From: Pseudomonas bijieensis
GTDB taxonomy: Bacteria > Pseudomonadota > Gammaproteobacteria > Pseudomonadales > Pseudomonadaceae
Length of the DNA stretch: 64,000 nt
Direction: 5' to 3'
Assembly (NCBI RefSeq): GCF_013347965.1
Contig: NZ_CP048810.1
Span: 2,852,001 to 2,916,000, forward strand
The position numbers and the translations under genes are program-made. Below are positions 1 through 7,380 of this stretch, piece by piece (position 1 is the first letter of the stretch; each line of letters begins with the position of its first letter). The notes under the pieces are model-generated. The model was given only the letters and a program-made list of their open reading frames with translations, ran no database searches and was not told the origin of the DNA.

Positions 1-251
1 GAGACAAAATCACCCTGTGCCGTGGCGCCATAGACGCCGCCAGTCCCGTAAACATGTCCTTGCAGTACGTTGCGGCGGATCGTGCCAAGAGCGTTCGGAT
101 CCCCCTCCACATCCTTCAGGCTTCGCCATTCATTGAACTGAACCAAAGCCGTGGCCATGGTCGTGTTGATACTGCCGATCTTTCCATTGACCACCGTGGT
201 CAAGTTGTTGGCCGCTGTCACCAGCGACGCGATAGTGGTTTCCAGACTCAC
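1..251 (-). CDS. Tail fibre protein, 5' part only (runs off the window)
   Basis: A GTG-started frame begins at 251 with AAGGAAC a few bases upstream and stays open to the window edge, giving about 83 N-terminal residues (VSLETTIASLVTAANNLTTV...). A helical Asn/Thr-rich start followed by a Gly-rich stretch (GTGGVYGATAQG) fits the N-terminus of prophage or tailocin tail fibres in Pseudomonas. It follows the tail-collar gene with a 25-bp gap and is the last visible gene of the baseplate-fibre order. Tail fibres set killing or host range, and that determinant lies in the C-terminus outside the window. The phage context is firm; the exact protein class is inference. Confidence 0.6.
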   Translation of the reverse strand, partial: MSLETTIASLVTAANNLTTVVNGKIGSINTTMATALVQFNEWRSLKDVEGDPNALGTIRRNVLQGHVYGTGGVYGATAQGDFV

Positions 252-276
252 GTTTCAAGTTCCTTGTGCTATTGAT

Positions 277-807
277 TTATTTGGCTTCAAGCGTCATCAC
301 CCGAAACATCAAATCGACATGCCGGGCCATGTTGTCGATGTTGGCCGTCGCCAGCGCGGCGATTTCCTCGCTCAACAGGATGTTCAGATCGTCGGACCCC
401 ACCACCACCGTGACGCTTTGCGCTGGCAGCGGAGAGATATCCAGCGTGAATTTTTGCAACACTCGCGCTGCAGCGGCTTTGTAAGTCAGCAACTTTCCAG
501 CCACCGAGTACACAGCCAGCAGCGTGCCGGTGGAGAGATAAAAACCGAATTCGCCGATCTCGTATTCATCAGGCCCGTCGAACAAGGCGGCCATTCTCAG
601 TTGCCCTGGATCGAGGTCTTCGTAATCCACGATCGCCACGCGCTGCCGTTCATTGCGAAGCGCCGTTTCCGATCCGTTGGGATCGTAGCGAGCGGTACCG
701 GCACCGATGTGAGTGATCTCACCTTTCAAGCCTTGGTTCTTTGCCTGCAACACTTCCGCCAGACCGGCGGAAGTGAAGCGAACCAAGCGCGTAATATCTT
801 CTGTCAT
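277..807 (-). CDS. Phage tail-collar / tail fibre-associated protein
   Basis: 176 residues starting MTEDITRLVRFTSAGLAEVL. It resembles the N-terminal fibre/collar proteins (DUF3751-like) that follow gpI in P2- and Mu-type tail operons and attach the fibre to the baseplate. No signal peptide or membrane segment is seen. Its ATG overlaps the end of the upstream gpI-like gene by 4 bp, so translation is probably coupled. The fibre gene follows directly. The family assignment is from general composition and position, so moderately sure. Confidence 0.65.
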   Translation of the reverse strand: MTEDITRLVRFTSAGLAEVLQAKNQGLKGEITHIGAGTARYDPNGSETALRNERQRVAIVDYEDLDPGQLRMAALFDGPDEYEIGEFGFYLSTGTLLAVYSVAGKLLTYKAAAARVLQKFTLDISPLPAQSVTVVVGSDDLNILLSEEIAALATANIDNMARHVDLMFRVMTLEAK

Positions 808-1448
808 GGCTGCGCCCTGAGGTCGTAATCGTTAATGGTGTAGCGTTGGGAAATCCCAATGCCGATAAGCCGCGCACCGAGATTGAGTAGCGGCAGTGCC
901 CCGCACAAAAACAGCTCACCGTCGCTCAGCGGCCCGTGCAAAACTGCCGCCGCTGCCAGGCCGCCGCGCGTTTGATGCACGAGGGTGATGGTGGCCTGGT
1001 CACGCTCGCTCTTGGCTGCATTGATTCGCTGTATCAAGCGATTGTGATCACCACTGGCCCAGCCTTGACCGATGATGGCTTGCACATCAAAGGTGTAGGG
1101 ATGGGCATTGGGTTGCTGTTCGTACCAGGCGGTGACGTGAGGCGTGAACCCCAAAGACTCGACTGCATGGTTCAGGGCCTGGCGAGTGCCAGCCTGGCGC
1201 TGGATCTGCCAGGACAGCGAAACCGTCAGACGTTTTTCCAGGTCGCTGGCGGCCGCATCCCACTCGCTGACACCGCGATCCGCCGCCAGATAAGGCAGGA
1301 AAGCGGACGGGGTCTGATTCGCGTTCATCAACTCAGGAAACGGCGGATCGATACGCTCGAGCAACCGGGCAAAGCCCAGATCGAGCGCCCTTTCCAGCGC
1401 CGAGCTGTTGGCCGGCAACAGGCTTGGGCGAGGTGTGTCGTCACTCAT
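804..1448 (-). CDS. Phage tail protein I (baseplate)
   Basis: 214 residues from the ATG at 1448 (MSDDTPRPSLLPANSSALER); a longer frame to 1610 only reads into the upstream gene. The start overlaps the stop of the gpJ-like gene by 4 bp. Size and the early segment LLPANSSALERALD match the P2 gpI family, which links baseplate J to the tail fibre in contractile tails and R-type pyocins. The neighbour order V-W-J-I-fibre is the P2/R-pyocin baseplate order, which supports the call strongly. Confidence 0.85.
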   Translation of the reverse strand: MSDDTPRPSLLPANSSALERALDLGFARLLERIDPPFPELMNANQTPSAFLPYLAADRGVSEWDAAASDLEKRLTVSLSWQIQRQAGTRQALNHAVESLGFTPHVTAWYEQQPNAHPYTFDVQAIIGQGWASGDHNRLIQRINAAKSERDQATITLVHQTRGGLAAAAVLHGPLSDGELFLCGALPLLNLGARLIGIGISQRYTINDYDLRAQP

Positions 1449-2440
1449 AACGTATCCACCTCGACCTCGACGCCCGTGCAGTACGGGGCTTGGAAAGCCG
1501 TCGTCACAATCGGCGCCAGCGGTTCGAGAATCTGCAACTGAACCGCGCCCGCACTGTGCAGCGTGTAGTCGATCCAGCTCGGGTCCACCCGACCTTCCAG
1601 GCGATGGCACGCCTCGGCGTACGCCTGCAATTGCTGCTCGGCAGCGACCTTGGTCAAGCCCGAATCCGGGCCGGCGTTGATCTTCGCCACGACGCGGATC
1701 TTGTAGGGTTTGATTTGCGCGGCCTGGACGATGACCAGGTCGGTTTCCGGTCGCACATCAGGTCGGGCGAAATGCTGGCGAACGCCCTCGAGCAGCGCCT
1801 CGGACGGTGTGCCATTGCCCTCTCGGGACAGCACCGTGACCGTGACTTCGCCCGGCGCGGTGCGGCGTCCGTTGCCGTCCTTGATCTGCGCCGCGTATCC
1901 ATCCGGGTCGAAGGTATACGTGACCGTCACCACGCCCGCTGCGGCGTTTTCCACCTTCACGGCAGGCCGTTCGCCCAGGGTGAAGATCTCCCGTCGATAC
2001 TGCATGCGCGAGCCAGCCGCCGGGGCATGGGGCGCCAGGTAGTAGCGCAAGCGGGCGTCATCATCGCTCTCGTAGACCGGGGGGATGGGCGGGAACGCCG
2101 CCGGATCGCCGGGATCGAGCAACTGCCGCTCAAGGCCCATGTCCGCGAGGCGCGCATCGAGGTTGGTGCCGGTGGCCCACCACGCCAGCATCTGCTTGAT
2201 GCGGGCGTTGTATTTGCGTTCGTGAGTTTGCAGGCGGACACAGAACGCCTCGAGGGCCAGGGTCAGCAGTTCGCTTTCGTTTTCCAGGCTGTCCACCAGC
2301 TTCGCCGCGCTGGCGGGAGAGCGTGCAGCGACGTACTCGACCACGAAGGTCTTGAATTCGGCGAGCAGGTCCTCGAACGCTTCGACGGTGACGATGGCCG
2401 GTTCGGCCAACTGGTTCTGGCCGGGTATCAACATGCTCAT
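1445..2440 (-). CDS. Baseplate assembly protein J
   Basis: 331 residues, close to the P2 gpJ family size (about 300). It contains the typical middle segment with RLRYYLAPHAPAAGS followed by a beta-rich part (VKVENAAAGVVTVTYT). gpJ forms the wedge at the baseplate periphery of contractile tails. Start MSMLIPGQNQLAEP overlaps the gpW-like gene end by 4 bp and its own end overlaps gpI, so V-W-J-I read as one translationally coupled unit. Confidence 0.88.
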   Translation of the reverse strand: MSMLIPGQNQLAEPAIVTVEAFEDLLAEFKTFVVEYVAARSPASAAKLVDSLENESELLTLALEAFCVRLQTHERKYNARIKQMLAWWATGTNLDARLADMGLERQLLDPGDPAAFPPIPPVYESDDDARLRYYLAPHAPAAGSRMQYRREIFTLGERPAVKVENAAAGVVTVTYTFDPDGYAAQIKDGNGRRTAPGEVTVTVLSREGNGTPSEALLEGVRQHFARPDVRPETDLVIVQAAQIKPYKIRVVAKINAGPDSGLTKVAAEQQLQAYAEACHRLEGRVDPSWIDYTLHSAGAVQLQILEPLAPIVTTAFQAPYCTGVEVEVDTL

Positions 2441-2769
2441 GTCACCACCTCGAAAGTCTGTTTGCGGTTTTTCCAGATGCCGGCGAAGCGCAACAACAAA
2501 CCGGCGCCCTGTCGGCTGGCGACAATGACCTGCGGCTCGAAATCACCGATGCCATTGTCCGGGTTGTAGAACGCTTGGGCCGCGTGGCTCTGGGCCAGAA
2601 TCAGCAAGTCATCGCCGAGGTTCTGCCCGAGCAATTGCGTGAGTGCACAGCCATACAAAGGGCGCTTCTGCCGCGTGCCCAACGGCGTGGTCAACGCCCG
2701 AGTGGCGCGCTGGACAAATTGCAGCCAGTCGTCGACCGTGGCGCCGGTATTTCGATCGATTCCAATCAT
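2437..2769 (-). CDS. Baseplate assembly protein W (GPW/gp25 family)
   Basis: 110 residues starting MIGIDRNTGATVDDWLQFVQ. The opening M-I-G-I-D-R-x-T-G and the downstream R-T-L segment with TPLGTRQKRPLYGC are the hallmark of the gpW/gp25 baseplate wedge family (T4 gp25, also VCA0109/TssE-like). It acts in assembling the contractile-tail baseplate. It lies 11 bp after the gpV-like gene and overlaps gpJ by 4 bp. Confidence 0.9.
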   Translation of the reverse strand: MIGIDRNTGATVDDWLQFVQRATRALTTPLGTRQKRPLYGCALTQLLGQNLGDDLLILAQSHAAQAFYNPDNGIGDFEPQVIVASRQGAGLLLRFAGIWKNRKQTFEVVT

Positions 2770-2780
2770 GGGGAAATCTC

Positions 2781-3392
2781 TTATGCGGTACTGATGACAC
2801 GTCCCTGGTGATCCACCACCGGGCCGCTCAGGTGCACACCGGAGGCGTCGAGCCGAATGCCGACGGCGCCCAGTTGCAAGTCGATAGCCTCGGGCGTCAT
2901 CGCCAACCTCGCCGGGCCAATGCTTAATTGGAGCGACTCACGAGAACCGGTGAATGCCGCCGGACCGTTTTGCCAGTGCAGGACATGGCTGGCATGGTCG
3001 TAGCCGTTTTCCGTACCATCCTGATAGAGGCGACGCGTCAACGTGGCCTGGGTCGAGACGGGCGGAAACTGACCGCCGTTGAGGCCGAACAACGCCACCG
3101 CCTGCCCGCCGCCCTCGCCGCCGCCATGGTTCAGCAACAGGCACTGCTCACCCACGGACGGAATCCGCGACTCGCTCTGGGCGCCGGCACTCGGGTTGAA
3201 AAAGCGGATCGCCGGGGTCAGCAACCCACCATGGCTGACCTTGCAGGTGTTGCTGGCCGCATCGACTTCCTGGCAAACGCCGATACGGCAGAAACTCTCC
3301 GCACGCCGATGCAAGTCTTCCAACTCGGTTTCCATCTGTGCCAGCCGCTCGATGATCGGCCCCAGATGCATCCGTAATAGCGCATCAAACAT
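2781..3392 (-). CDS. Baseplate assembly / spike protein V
   Basis: 203 residues. An N-terminal helical segment (IIERLAQMETELEDLHRR) is followed by an OB-like domain with VGEQCLLLNHGGGEGGGQAV and a C-terminal beta-helix-like stretch (LGAVGIRLDASGVHLSG). This is the P2 gpV architecture: the membrane-piercing spike at the tail tip. The Gly-rich loop in the middle is normal for the family. First of the V-W-J-I unit, 3 bp after the upstream 170-residue gene. Confidence 0.88.
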   Translation of the reverse strand: MFDALLRMHLGPIIERLAQMETELEDLHRRAESFCRIGVCQEVDAASNTCKVSHGGLLTPAIRFFNPSAGAQSESRIPSVGEQCLLLNHGGGEGGGQAVALFGLNGGQFPPVSTQATLTRRLYQDGTENGYDHASHVLHWQNGPAAFTGSRESLQLSIGPARLAMTPEAIDLQLGAVGIRLDASGVHLSGPVVDHQGRVISTA

Positions 3393-3395
3393 GGC

Positions 3396-3908
3396 TCAAC
3401 CCTCGAGTGCGGTGTATTGGTCCGGGTCGTCGATGTTCGAGACTTCCCAGGTACGGGCAAACTTCGGGATGCCCAGCGGGTCCTCCAGCAGCGTCGGGCC
3501 GAGGTACAGGGTTTGACTGAAGGAAAGGGTCCAGGCGGTGTACGCCCGCGCCGGGTTAATGAACGTGGATGGCAGGCCATCGAGCTCCGTGGGCAGATCG
3601 CATTGATTGGCCGACAGCCCCCAGCGGTTATCCACAACCAGGTGTTTCAGCTCAGCGGCCAAGTCGCAGGCATCCCAGCCCGGAACAGCCATGACCACTT
3701 GCAGGGAAACCGTCAGGACATGGGCGATACGCCCGTCGTTGGCACGGTGGCCAGGCCCATCACGCTCAAGGGCAATCAGCACCCAGGGTTGGTCGTCGGT
3801 GCCATCGAAATCCTGGGGGCTGCCGATTTTCAAAGTGGGGTAAGTGGCGCGCAGCGTCTGGGCAACGGCGGCGAACAGCTGCGACGGTTTTTCGAGGACG
3901 GCAGGCAT
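3396..3908 (-). CDS. Phage tail-associated protein upstream of gpV
   Basis: 170 residues. I chose the ATG at 3908 rather than a TTG at 3911 because AGGAGG sits 5 nt before the ATG. No catalytic motif is seen; it looks like a globular tail or baseplate accessory protein. In Pseudomonas tailocin clusters a protein of about this size commonly sits between the holin and gpV. The role (tail completion or baseplate accessory) is inferred from position only. Confidence 0.65.
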   Translation of the reverse strand: MPAVLEKPSQLFAAVAQTLRATYPTLKIGSPQDFDGTDDQPWVLIALERDGPGHRANDGRIAHVLTVSLQVVMAVPGWDACDLAAELKHLVVDNRWGLSANQCDLPTELDGLPSTFINPARAYTAWTLSFSQTLYLGPTLLEDPLGIPKFARTWEVSNIDDPDQYTALEG

Positions 3909-3955
3909 CAAGGCCTCCTGTTTTTTATGGCGGCACGGAGATCACCAGCGAGGGA

Positions 3956-4306
3956 TCAGTGTTGGTCGGAACGGGGATCGCGCGGCGGCAGCTCACTGAC
4001 GCCCATCCGCTTGGCGGCCCAGCGTTCGTAAAGACCGATGGCCACGTCCGCCCCGGCCATCGCCGTCAGGCAACCAAAGGCGCCAGCGGCCCAGATTGAC
4101 AAGCCCATGGCGTACAACAGCATGATCGCCGAGACGCCGCAGACCATGCAGGCGCCGGAACGCAGGGCCAGGCGACGTAGCAGCGACCAGCCTCGGGCGC
4201 CCTCCTTGTCGGCACGCCACATCTCGCCAGTCACCCCACCCACCAGGGCGAGCACGATGACCAGCCAGATCGGCATGTCCAGCAACGCTTGTTGCTCGTT
4301 TGTCAT
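3956..4306 (-). CDS. Phage holin
   Basis: 116 residues from the ATG at 4306, preceded by AGGAAG. Three hydrophobic segments are visible (about residues 11-27, 51-68 and 71-93), with a basic loop between the first two (RADKEGARGWSLLRRLALR) and a charged C-tail. That is a class I holin plan. Holins permeabilise the inner membrane to release the tail particles. The position just upstream of the baseplate genes is the usual one in fluorescens-group tailocins. Confidence 0.82.
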   Translation of the reverse strand: MTNEQQALLDMPIWLVIVLALVGGVTGEMWRADKEGARGWSLLRRLALRSGACMVCGVSAIMLLYAMGLSIWAAGAFGCLTAMAGADVAIGLYERWAAKRMGVSELPPRDPRSDQH

Positions 4307-4374
4307 GTCACGCTTCCTGGGGGGTGAGGGATGAGTGCTTGGGGGCGGCGGGTCTTCGCAGGACAATCGTTGGC

Positions 4375-4956
4375 TTACAGTGGCTCAACGCTGACGTTGT
4401 CGATGAAGGCGAAGTGGGCGTAAGGGTTCTGCTCATTGGAGAACGCCAAAGTCGTTTGGGCCGAAGTGGCCGTGAAGTCATACGTGATGGTGCTCCACTC
4501 CACTGCGGTACCTTTGGCCGACGGCGTGTCGAAGGTGACACTCTGCCCCGCCACCTTGACCTGAATGGTGCCGTCGCCGGAGCGGCTGGCGTAGCGCGAA
4601 TTACCCGCGCTGAAGGTCAATCGATACTTGGCGCCGACTGCGGTAGCGAAGTTCTGCTGGATCCCCCCGCCGTTGCCGTAGACATAATTGGCCAGGTCGA
4701 CAATCACAACGCCATCCGCAGCCACGGCCCCCCCGATCGAGGCGGGCATATTGAAGTACTCGGCACCGGACAGAAACGTCGTCCAACCGGTGATGAAATT
4801 GGCTTTCGCCGGGGTATCGAGGATGCAACTGCCGCTGCAGCCTGGCTGTTCGAAGCTGCCGTTGACCAGAAGGTTGGCGGCGCTAGCGTTGCTCCCAACA
4901 CCGAGCAGCGCAATGGATAGCAACAGCGGGGCAACGTATTTCTTGAAACGACTCAT
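4375..4956 (-). CDS. Secreted DUF642 / choice-of-anchor-type protein
   Basis: 193 residues with a clear signal peptide (basic MSRFKKY, hydrophobic LLLSIALLGVG, likely cleavage after NASA). The mature protein opens with NLLVNGSFEQP and ends with FIDNVSVEPL, the bracketing motifs of DUF642/choice-of-anchor galactose-binding-like beta-sandwich domains. Two cysteines near the mature N-terminus (GCSGSC) may form a disulfide. Proteins of this type are exported and bind polysaccharide; the ligand here is unknown. It is not a tail component, so it looks like cargo between the Com-like gene and the holin. Confidence 0.72.
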   Translation of the reverse strand: MSRFKKYVAPLLLSIALLGVGSNASAANLLVNGSFEQPGCSGSCILDTPAKANFITGWTTFLSGAEYFNMPASIGGAVAADGVVIVDLANYVYGNGGGIQQNFATAVGAKYRLTFSAGNSRYASRSGDGTIQVKVAGQSVTFDTPSAKGTAVEWSTITYDFTATSAQTTLAFSNEQNPYAHFAFIDNVSVEPL

Positions 4957-4994
4957 GATTCACCTCTTGAGTTATAGATTGATCACGCGGTTGA

Positions 4995-5153
4995 TCAACA
5001 GCGCTCATCTCGCTCTCTGGCGATCACTCGAGGCTCAAGGGCCTTCACATGATTCAACGTCCCGCATCGGGCACATTTGATCTGGAGTTCGGTGTTCTCG
5101 CCCATGCGGGCCAGAAGCCTTTTGCAGCTACCGCATCTGAAATCCTTCAGCAT
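4995..5153 (-). CDS. Com-like zinc-ribbon regulator
   Basis: 52 residues from the ATG at 5153, chosen because GGAGG lies 7 nt upstream; a longer frame to 5204 has no such site. The protein has two CxxC knuckles (CGSCKRLL and CARCGTLN), as in the phage Mu Com family of small zinc proteins. Mu Com binds mom mRNA and permits its translation. No mom-like or methylase gene is adjacent, so the target here is unknown. Confidence 0.7.
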   Translation of the reverse strand: MLKDFRCGSCKRLLARMGENTELQIKCARCGTLNHVKALEPRVIARERDERC

Positions 5154-5197
5154 TGAAAGCCCTCCATTGGCAGCGGTTTGAAGTGCCTTGCACGGAC

Positions 5198-5252
5198 ACT
5201 CCAAAAAGCCCGGTTGCCCAGGCTTTTCAGTAATGCAGTTGATCTTTCGACG
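5198..5252 (+). repeat. 55-bp direct repeat, copy A
   Basis: This matches 5755-5809 at 50 of 55 positions by my count. In copy B the stretch codes the end of a small protein (HYWKAWATGLFG); in copy A the corresponding Trp codon is a stop (TGG to TGA). Copy A is therefore a decayed remnant of that small gene, just upstream of the Com-like gene. Confidence 0.85.
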
Positions 5253-5277
5253 TGCCTTTAATGGAACAGGGTTGGCG

Positions 5278-5706
5278 TCACTTTGGAGCAGCGCAGGTCG
5301 CGCCTTTGTAAGTCATGGTGTAGGTGTAGTGCCTGTCCCACGACAGCGGCAGCGCGCTGGGTGCCGACCATTCCGCGTAGTTACCCGACATTGAGCCAGC
5401 AACCACCAACTTACCCATGGCAATGGTCGCGAGATTATTGGCACTCCCTGCGCCTGGCATTGGCACACTCCCATTCCACTGGAGATCGTCCCCGTTCTGG
5501 AACCATGCGCCGTTCCAGCCAGCCTGCGAGCTTGAGTACCAGGTATTGTCCGCTTTGAAACAGATCGTCTGGTTGGCATAAAAACTACCGCCCGGAACAT
5601 GGTAAGACGCGAATTGCCACGAACCGACAGGGGACGTTTCAGCCAGCGCATGGGTGACCTGGGCCGCCAGGACGGCTGCGATCAGAACACTGAATAGTTT
5701 TTTCAT
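5278..5706 (-). CDS. Small secreted protein of unknown function
   Basis: 142 residues from the ATG at 5706 (GAAGG just upstream). The signal peptide is clear: MKKLFSVLIAAVLAAQVTHALA, cleavage probably after ALA. The mature part is rich in Trp, Tyr and Gly with two cysteines (TICF and TCAAPK near the end), suggesting a small disulfide-bonded beta protein. Its start overlaps the stop of the preceding small gene (ATGA), implying translational coupling. I do not recognise the family. It lies between the two 55-bp repeats, so it may have arrived as cargo. Confidence 0.7.
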   Translation of the reverse strand: MKKLFSVLIAAVLAAQVTHALAETSPVGSWQFASYHVPGGSFYANQTICFKADNTWYSSSQAGWNGAWFQNGDDLQWNGSVPMPGAGSANNLATIAMGKLVVAGSMSGNYAEWSAPSALPLSWDRHYTYTMTYKGATCAAPK

Positions 5707-5900
5707 TGATCTACTTCCTTCAGGTAATGGTTTTGGGAGCGTTGATACAGAGGCATTCCAAAAAGCCCGGTTGCCCAGGCTTTCCAGTAATGCGCTTGAT
5801 CTTTCGGCGCGACTGGCGCGGTACGGATCCATTCAAATTGTTCCTCCGGCCGCGGTCCCTGCCCGCCGGATAACTGCTTCTGGTGCTTTACGCTGCACAC
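5703..5900 (-). CDS. Small hypothetical protein, first gene after the tailocin promoter
   Basis: 65 residues from a GTG at 5900. No ATG exists in frame and the ribosome site is poor (AGAGGG about 15 nt away), so the start is uncertain. The codon pattern and the compact sequence (PEEQFEWIRTAPVAPKDQ, HYWKAWATGLFGMPLYQ) look genuinely coding. It lies about 100 nt downstream of the inferred promoter at 6007-6035 and overlaps the next gene by ATGA. Function unknown. Confidence 0.55.
   Translation of the reverse strand: MCSVKHQKQLSGGQGPRPEEQFEWIRTAPVAPKDQAHYWKAWATGLFGMPLYQRSQNHYLKEVDQ
5755..5809 (+). repeat. 55-bp direct repeat, copy B
   Basis: The intact copy, inside the small gene at 5703-5900. 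The interval between copies A and B contains the secreted-protein gene. Confidence 0.85.
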
Positions 5901-6006
5901 CCGGGTCAGTTGCCAACCCTCTGAACCGTTAAGGCCGGTTCATCGCTGCCTGTTGGTGGAACTAAAGAGCTTTGTTGCCAGCCGCTTTGTCGAGCGGCTT
6001 GGACAC

Positions 6007-6035
6007 AGAATATGCATGGATGCATATACTGTCAA
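6007..6035 (-). promoter_or_regulatory. Sigma-70 promoter of the tailocin/cargo operon
   Basis: On the minus strand: TTGACA (6035-6030), a 17-bp spacer, TATTCT (6012-6007). It points at the small gene and the tail operon. Two ATGCAT hexamers fill the spacer, so a protein bound there would block polymerase. Confidence 0.78.
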
Positions 6036-6079
6036 TGCGCAAATGCATTTATTTATGCATTTAAAATGCGTAAATGCAT
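6012..6079. promoter_or_regulatory. ATGCAT operator array
   Basis: Five perfect ATGCAT palindromes at 6012-6017, 6020-6025, 6043-6048, 6055-6060 and 6074-6079, plus ATGCG half-matches near 6035 and 6065, all in 68 bp. They cover and lie just upstream of the promoter at 6007-6035. The adjacent LexA-like repressor is the obvious candidate ligand, which is inference. Confidence 0.7.
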
Positions 6080-6121
6080 GAAACCCTTGTAAGTACAGGG
6101 GTTGCGGGTTTTCAGGAGGCG

Positions 6122-6148
6122 AAAAAAAACCCGCACAGCGGCGGGTTT
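6122..6148 (-). terminator. Rho-independent terminator of the repressor gene
   Basis: On the minus strand, AACCCGC-CGCTGT-GCGGGTT followed by a run of T, starting 19 nt after the repressor stop codon. It separates repressor transcription from the tail operon promoter. Confidence 0.88.
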
Positions 6149-6166
6149 CATCTGACAGCGGAGGGG

Positions 6167-6901
6167 TTAGCGGGCGTACATGCCCCACCAGAAGACGTGA
6201 CCGAGGATGACGATTTGCTCATCCTGCATTTCCTGAAAGGTGTAGTCCTCATCCGGATGCTCGTCGCGGTTGAAGCTGCGCAGGCGGATGCCGGTGGGCA
6301 GGCGATAAAGCTGCTTCACCCGCAGTTGGCCGTTGTGGTTGATGGCATAGAGGTCGCCGTCGACGATGTCGCCGATCCCGCATTTGCCTGCATTCACCCC
6401 GACCGTTGCCCCATCGCGCAGCACTGGCAACATGCTGTTGCCGCGCACCGTCACGCATTTGGCCTGGTCGAACTGCACGCCGTTATGGCGCAGGCTGCGT
6501 TTGCCAAAGCGCAGGCTAGAGCGCTCACTTTCCTCGATGACGAATCTTCCTGATCCAGCAGCCAATTCAACCTCACGCAGAAAAGGGACCGACACCTCGT
6601 CTTCTTCGACAGGCGTATCGTCGTCCCACAGGCTTATATCCTTGAGTTCGGAATGCGGCTCGTCGCGGCGGGCGCTGCCGATAGGCACAACGTCCGCGCG
6701 CCCGCGCAACTGGTCGGTGCTCACGGCGAAGTATTCGGCAATCTTCGAGATGTGTTTATCCGAAGGATCGACGATCTTGCCGCTGAGGATCCGCGAGAGG
6801 GTGGACTGAGGCACGCCGGTACGCCGGTGAAGCTCCGTGGGGGAGATCCCGTGCTGATCGAGCAATGCTCTTAATACGGTAGAAACGTTGCGTTTTTGCA
6901 T
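6167..6901 (-). CDS. prtR: LexA-like autocleaving phage repressor (PrtR/CI type)
   Basis: 244 residues from the ATG at 6901; ATG at 6910 is also possible (3 residues more). An N-terminal HTH (about residues 18-45, GISPTELHRRTGVPQSTLSR) is followed by an S24 peptidase domain. The cleavage pair is Ala115-Gly116 (ELAAGSG), the nucleophile Ser156 (VRGNSMLP) and the general base Lys196 (LRVKQL). By family knowledge such repressors are cleaved on RecA activation, which links DNA damage to pyocin or tailocin production. It is separated by a terminator from the operator-rich promoter of the tail genes. The gene symbol is by analogy with P. aeruginosa PrtR. Confidence 0.85.
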   Translation of the reverse strand: MQKRNVSTVLRALLDQHGISPTELHRRTGVPQSTLSRILSGKIVDPSDKHISKIAEYFAVSTDQLRGRADVVPIGSARRDEPHSELKDISLWDDDTPVEEDEVSVPFLREVELAAGSGRFVIEESERSSLRFGKRSLRHNGVQFDQAKCVTVRGNSMLPVLRDGATVGVNAGKCGIGDIVDGDLYAINHNGQLRVKQLYRLPTGIRLRSFNRDEHPDEDYTFQEMQDEQIVILGHVFWWGMYAR

Positions 6902-6990
6902 AACGCGCATGATGCTTGTTCTTTTTGCGGAAGACAAATGCTGTTTTGCATAAATAGGCAATACGCCTCACTCAAGCCTCACTTGATTCA

Positions 6991-7100
6991 CTGTGGCGAG
7001 GGGATTTATCCCCGCTGGGACGCCAAGCGGCCCTACAGGTGCACTAGCCACTTAGGGGGCTGCTACGCAGCCCAACGGGGATAAATCCCCTCGCCACAGG
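6991..7100. repeat. Long REP-like palindrome, GTGGCGAGG type
   Basis: Arms CTGTGGCGAGGGGATTTATC... (6991-7014) and its exact complement (7076-7099), with smaller internal complementary blocks (GCTGGG / CCCAAC, GGGGCTGC / GCAGCC). Similar elements occur at 33236, 53311 and 60857. It sits upstream of the repressor gene. Confidence 0.88.
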
Positions 7101-7380
7101 AGCTTGGCTCCATATCTGATGCCCCTGCTGATCACATGGGGAATTCGCCCTACACGTTCCTAGGAAAAGACTTCAAATCCGTCCTTCAAAAGCGCAACAC
7201 AAGGCTACGTCGCCTTGCGCCCCTGCCTACAACTACGCCAGAATCCGCCGGCTTGTGCGCTTTGGGGCCCATCGGTACTTTTGATCCTGTCACTGCCCAT
7301 CAGTGATCGGGTTTAGTCGCTCGGTATTCCAAGGTGCTCATTGCTCCATTCAGTCAGGTACTTCTATTCCTGCACTTGAT
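7101..7380. other. Intergenic, no gene seen
   Basis: I see no convincing coding frame here. The right part (from about 7290) belongs to the conserved-looking leader of the DUF6124 gene; the segment TTTAGTCGC near 7312 recurs near 7465. Confidence 0.5.

Noticed and set aside
1..6901. Complete temperate phage
   Set aside because: Only tail, lysis and regulator genes are visible. Capsid or integrase genes could lie outside the window, but the mutS-linked position and gene order fit a tailocin.
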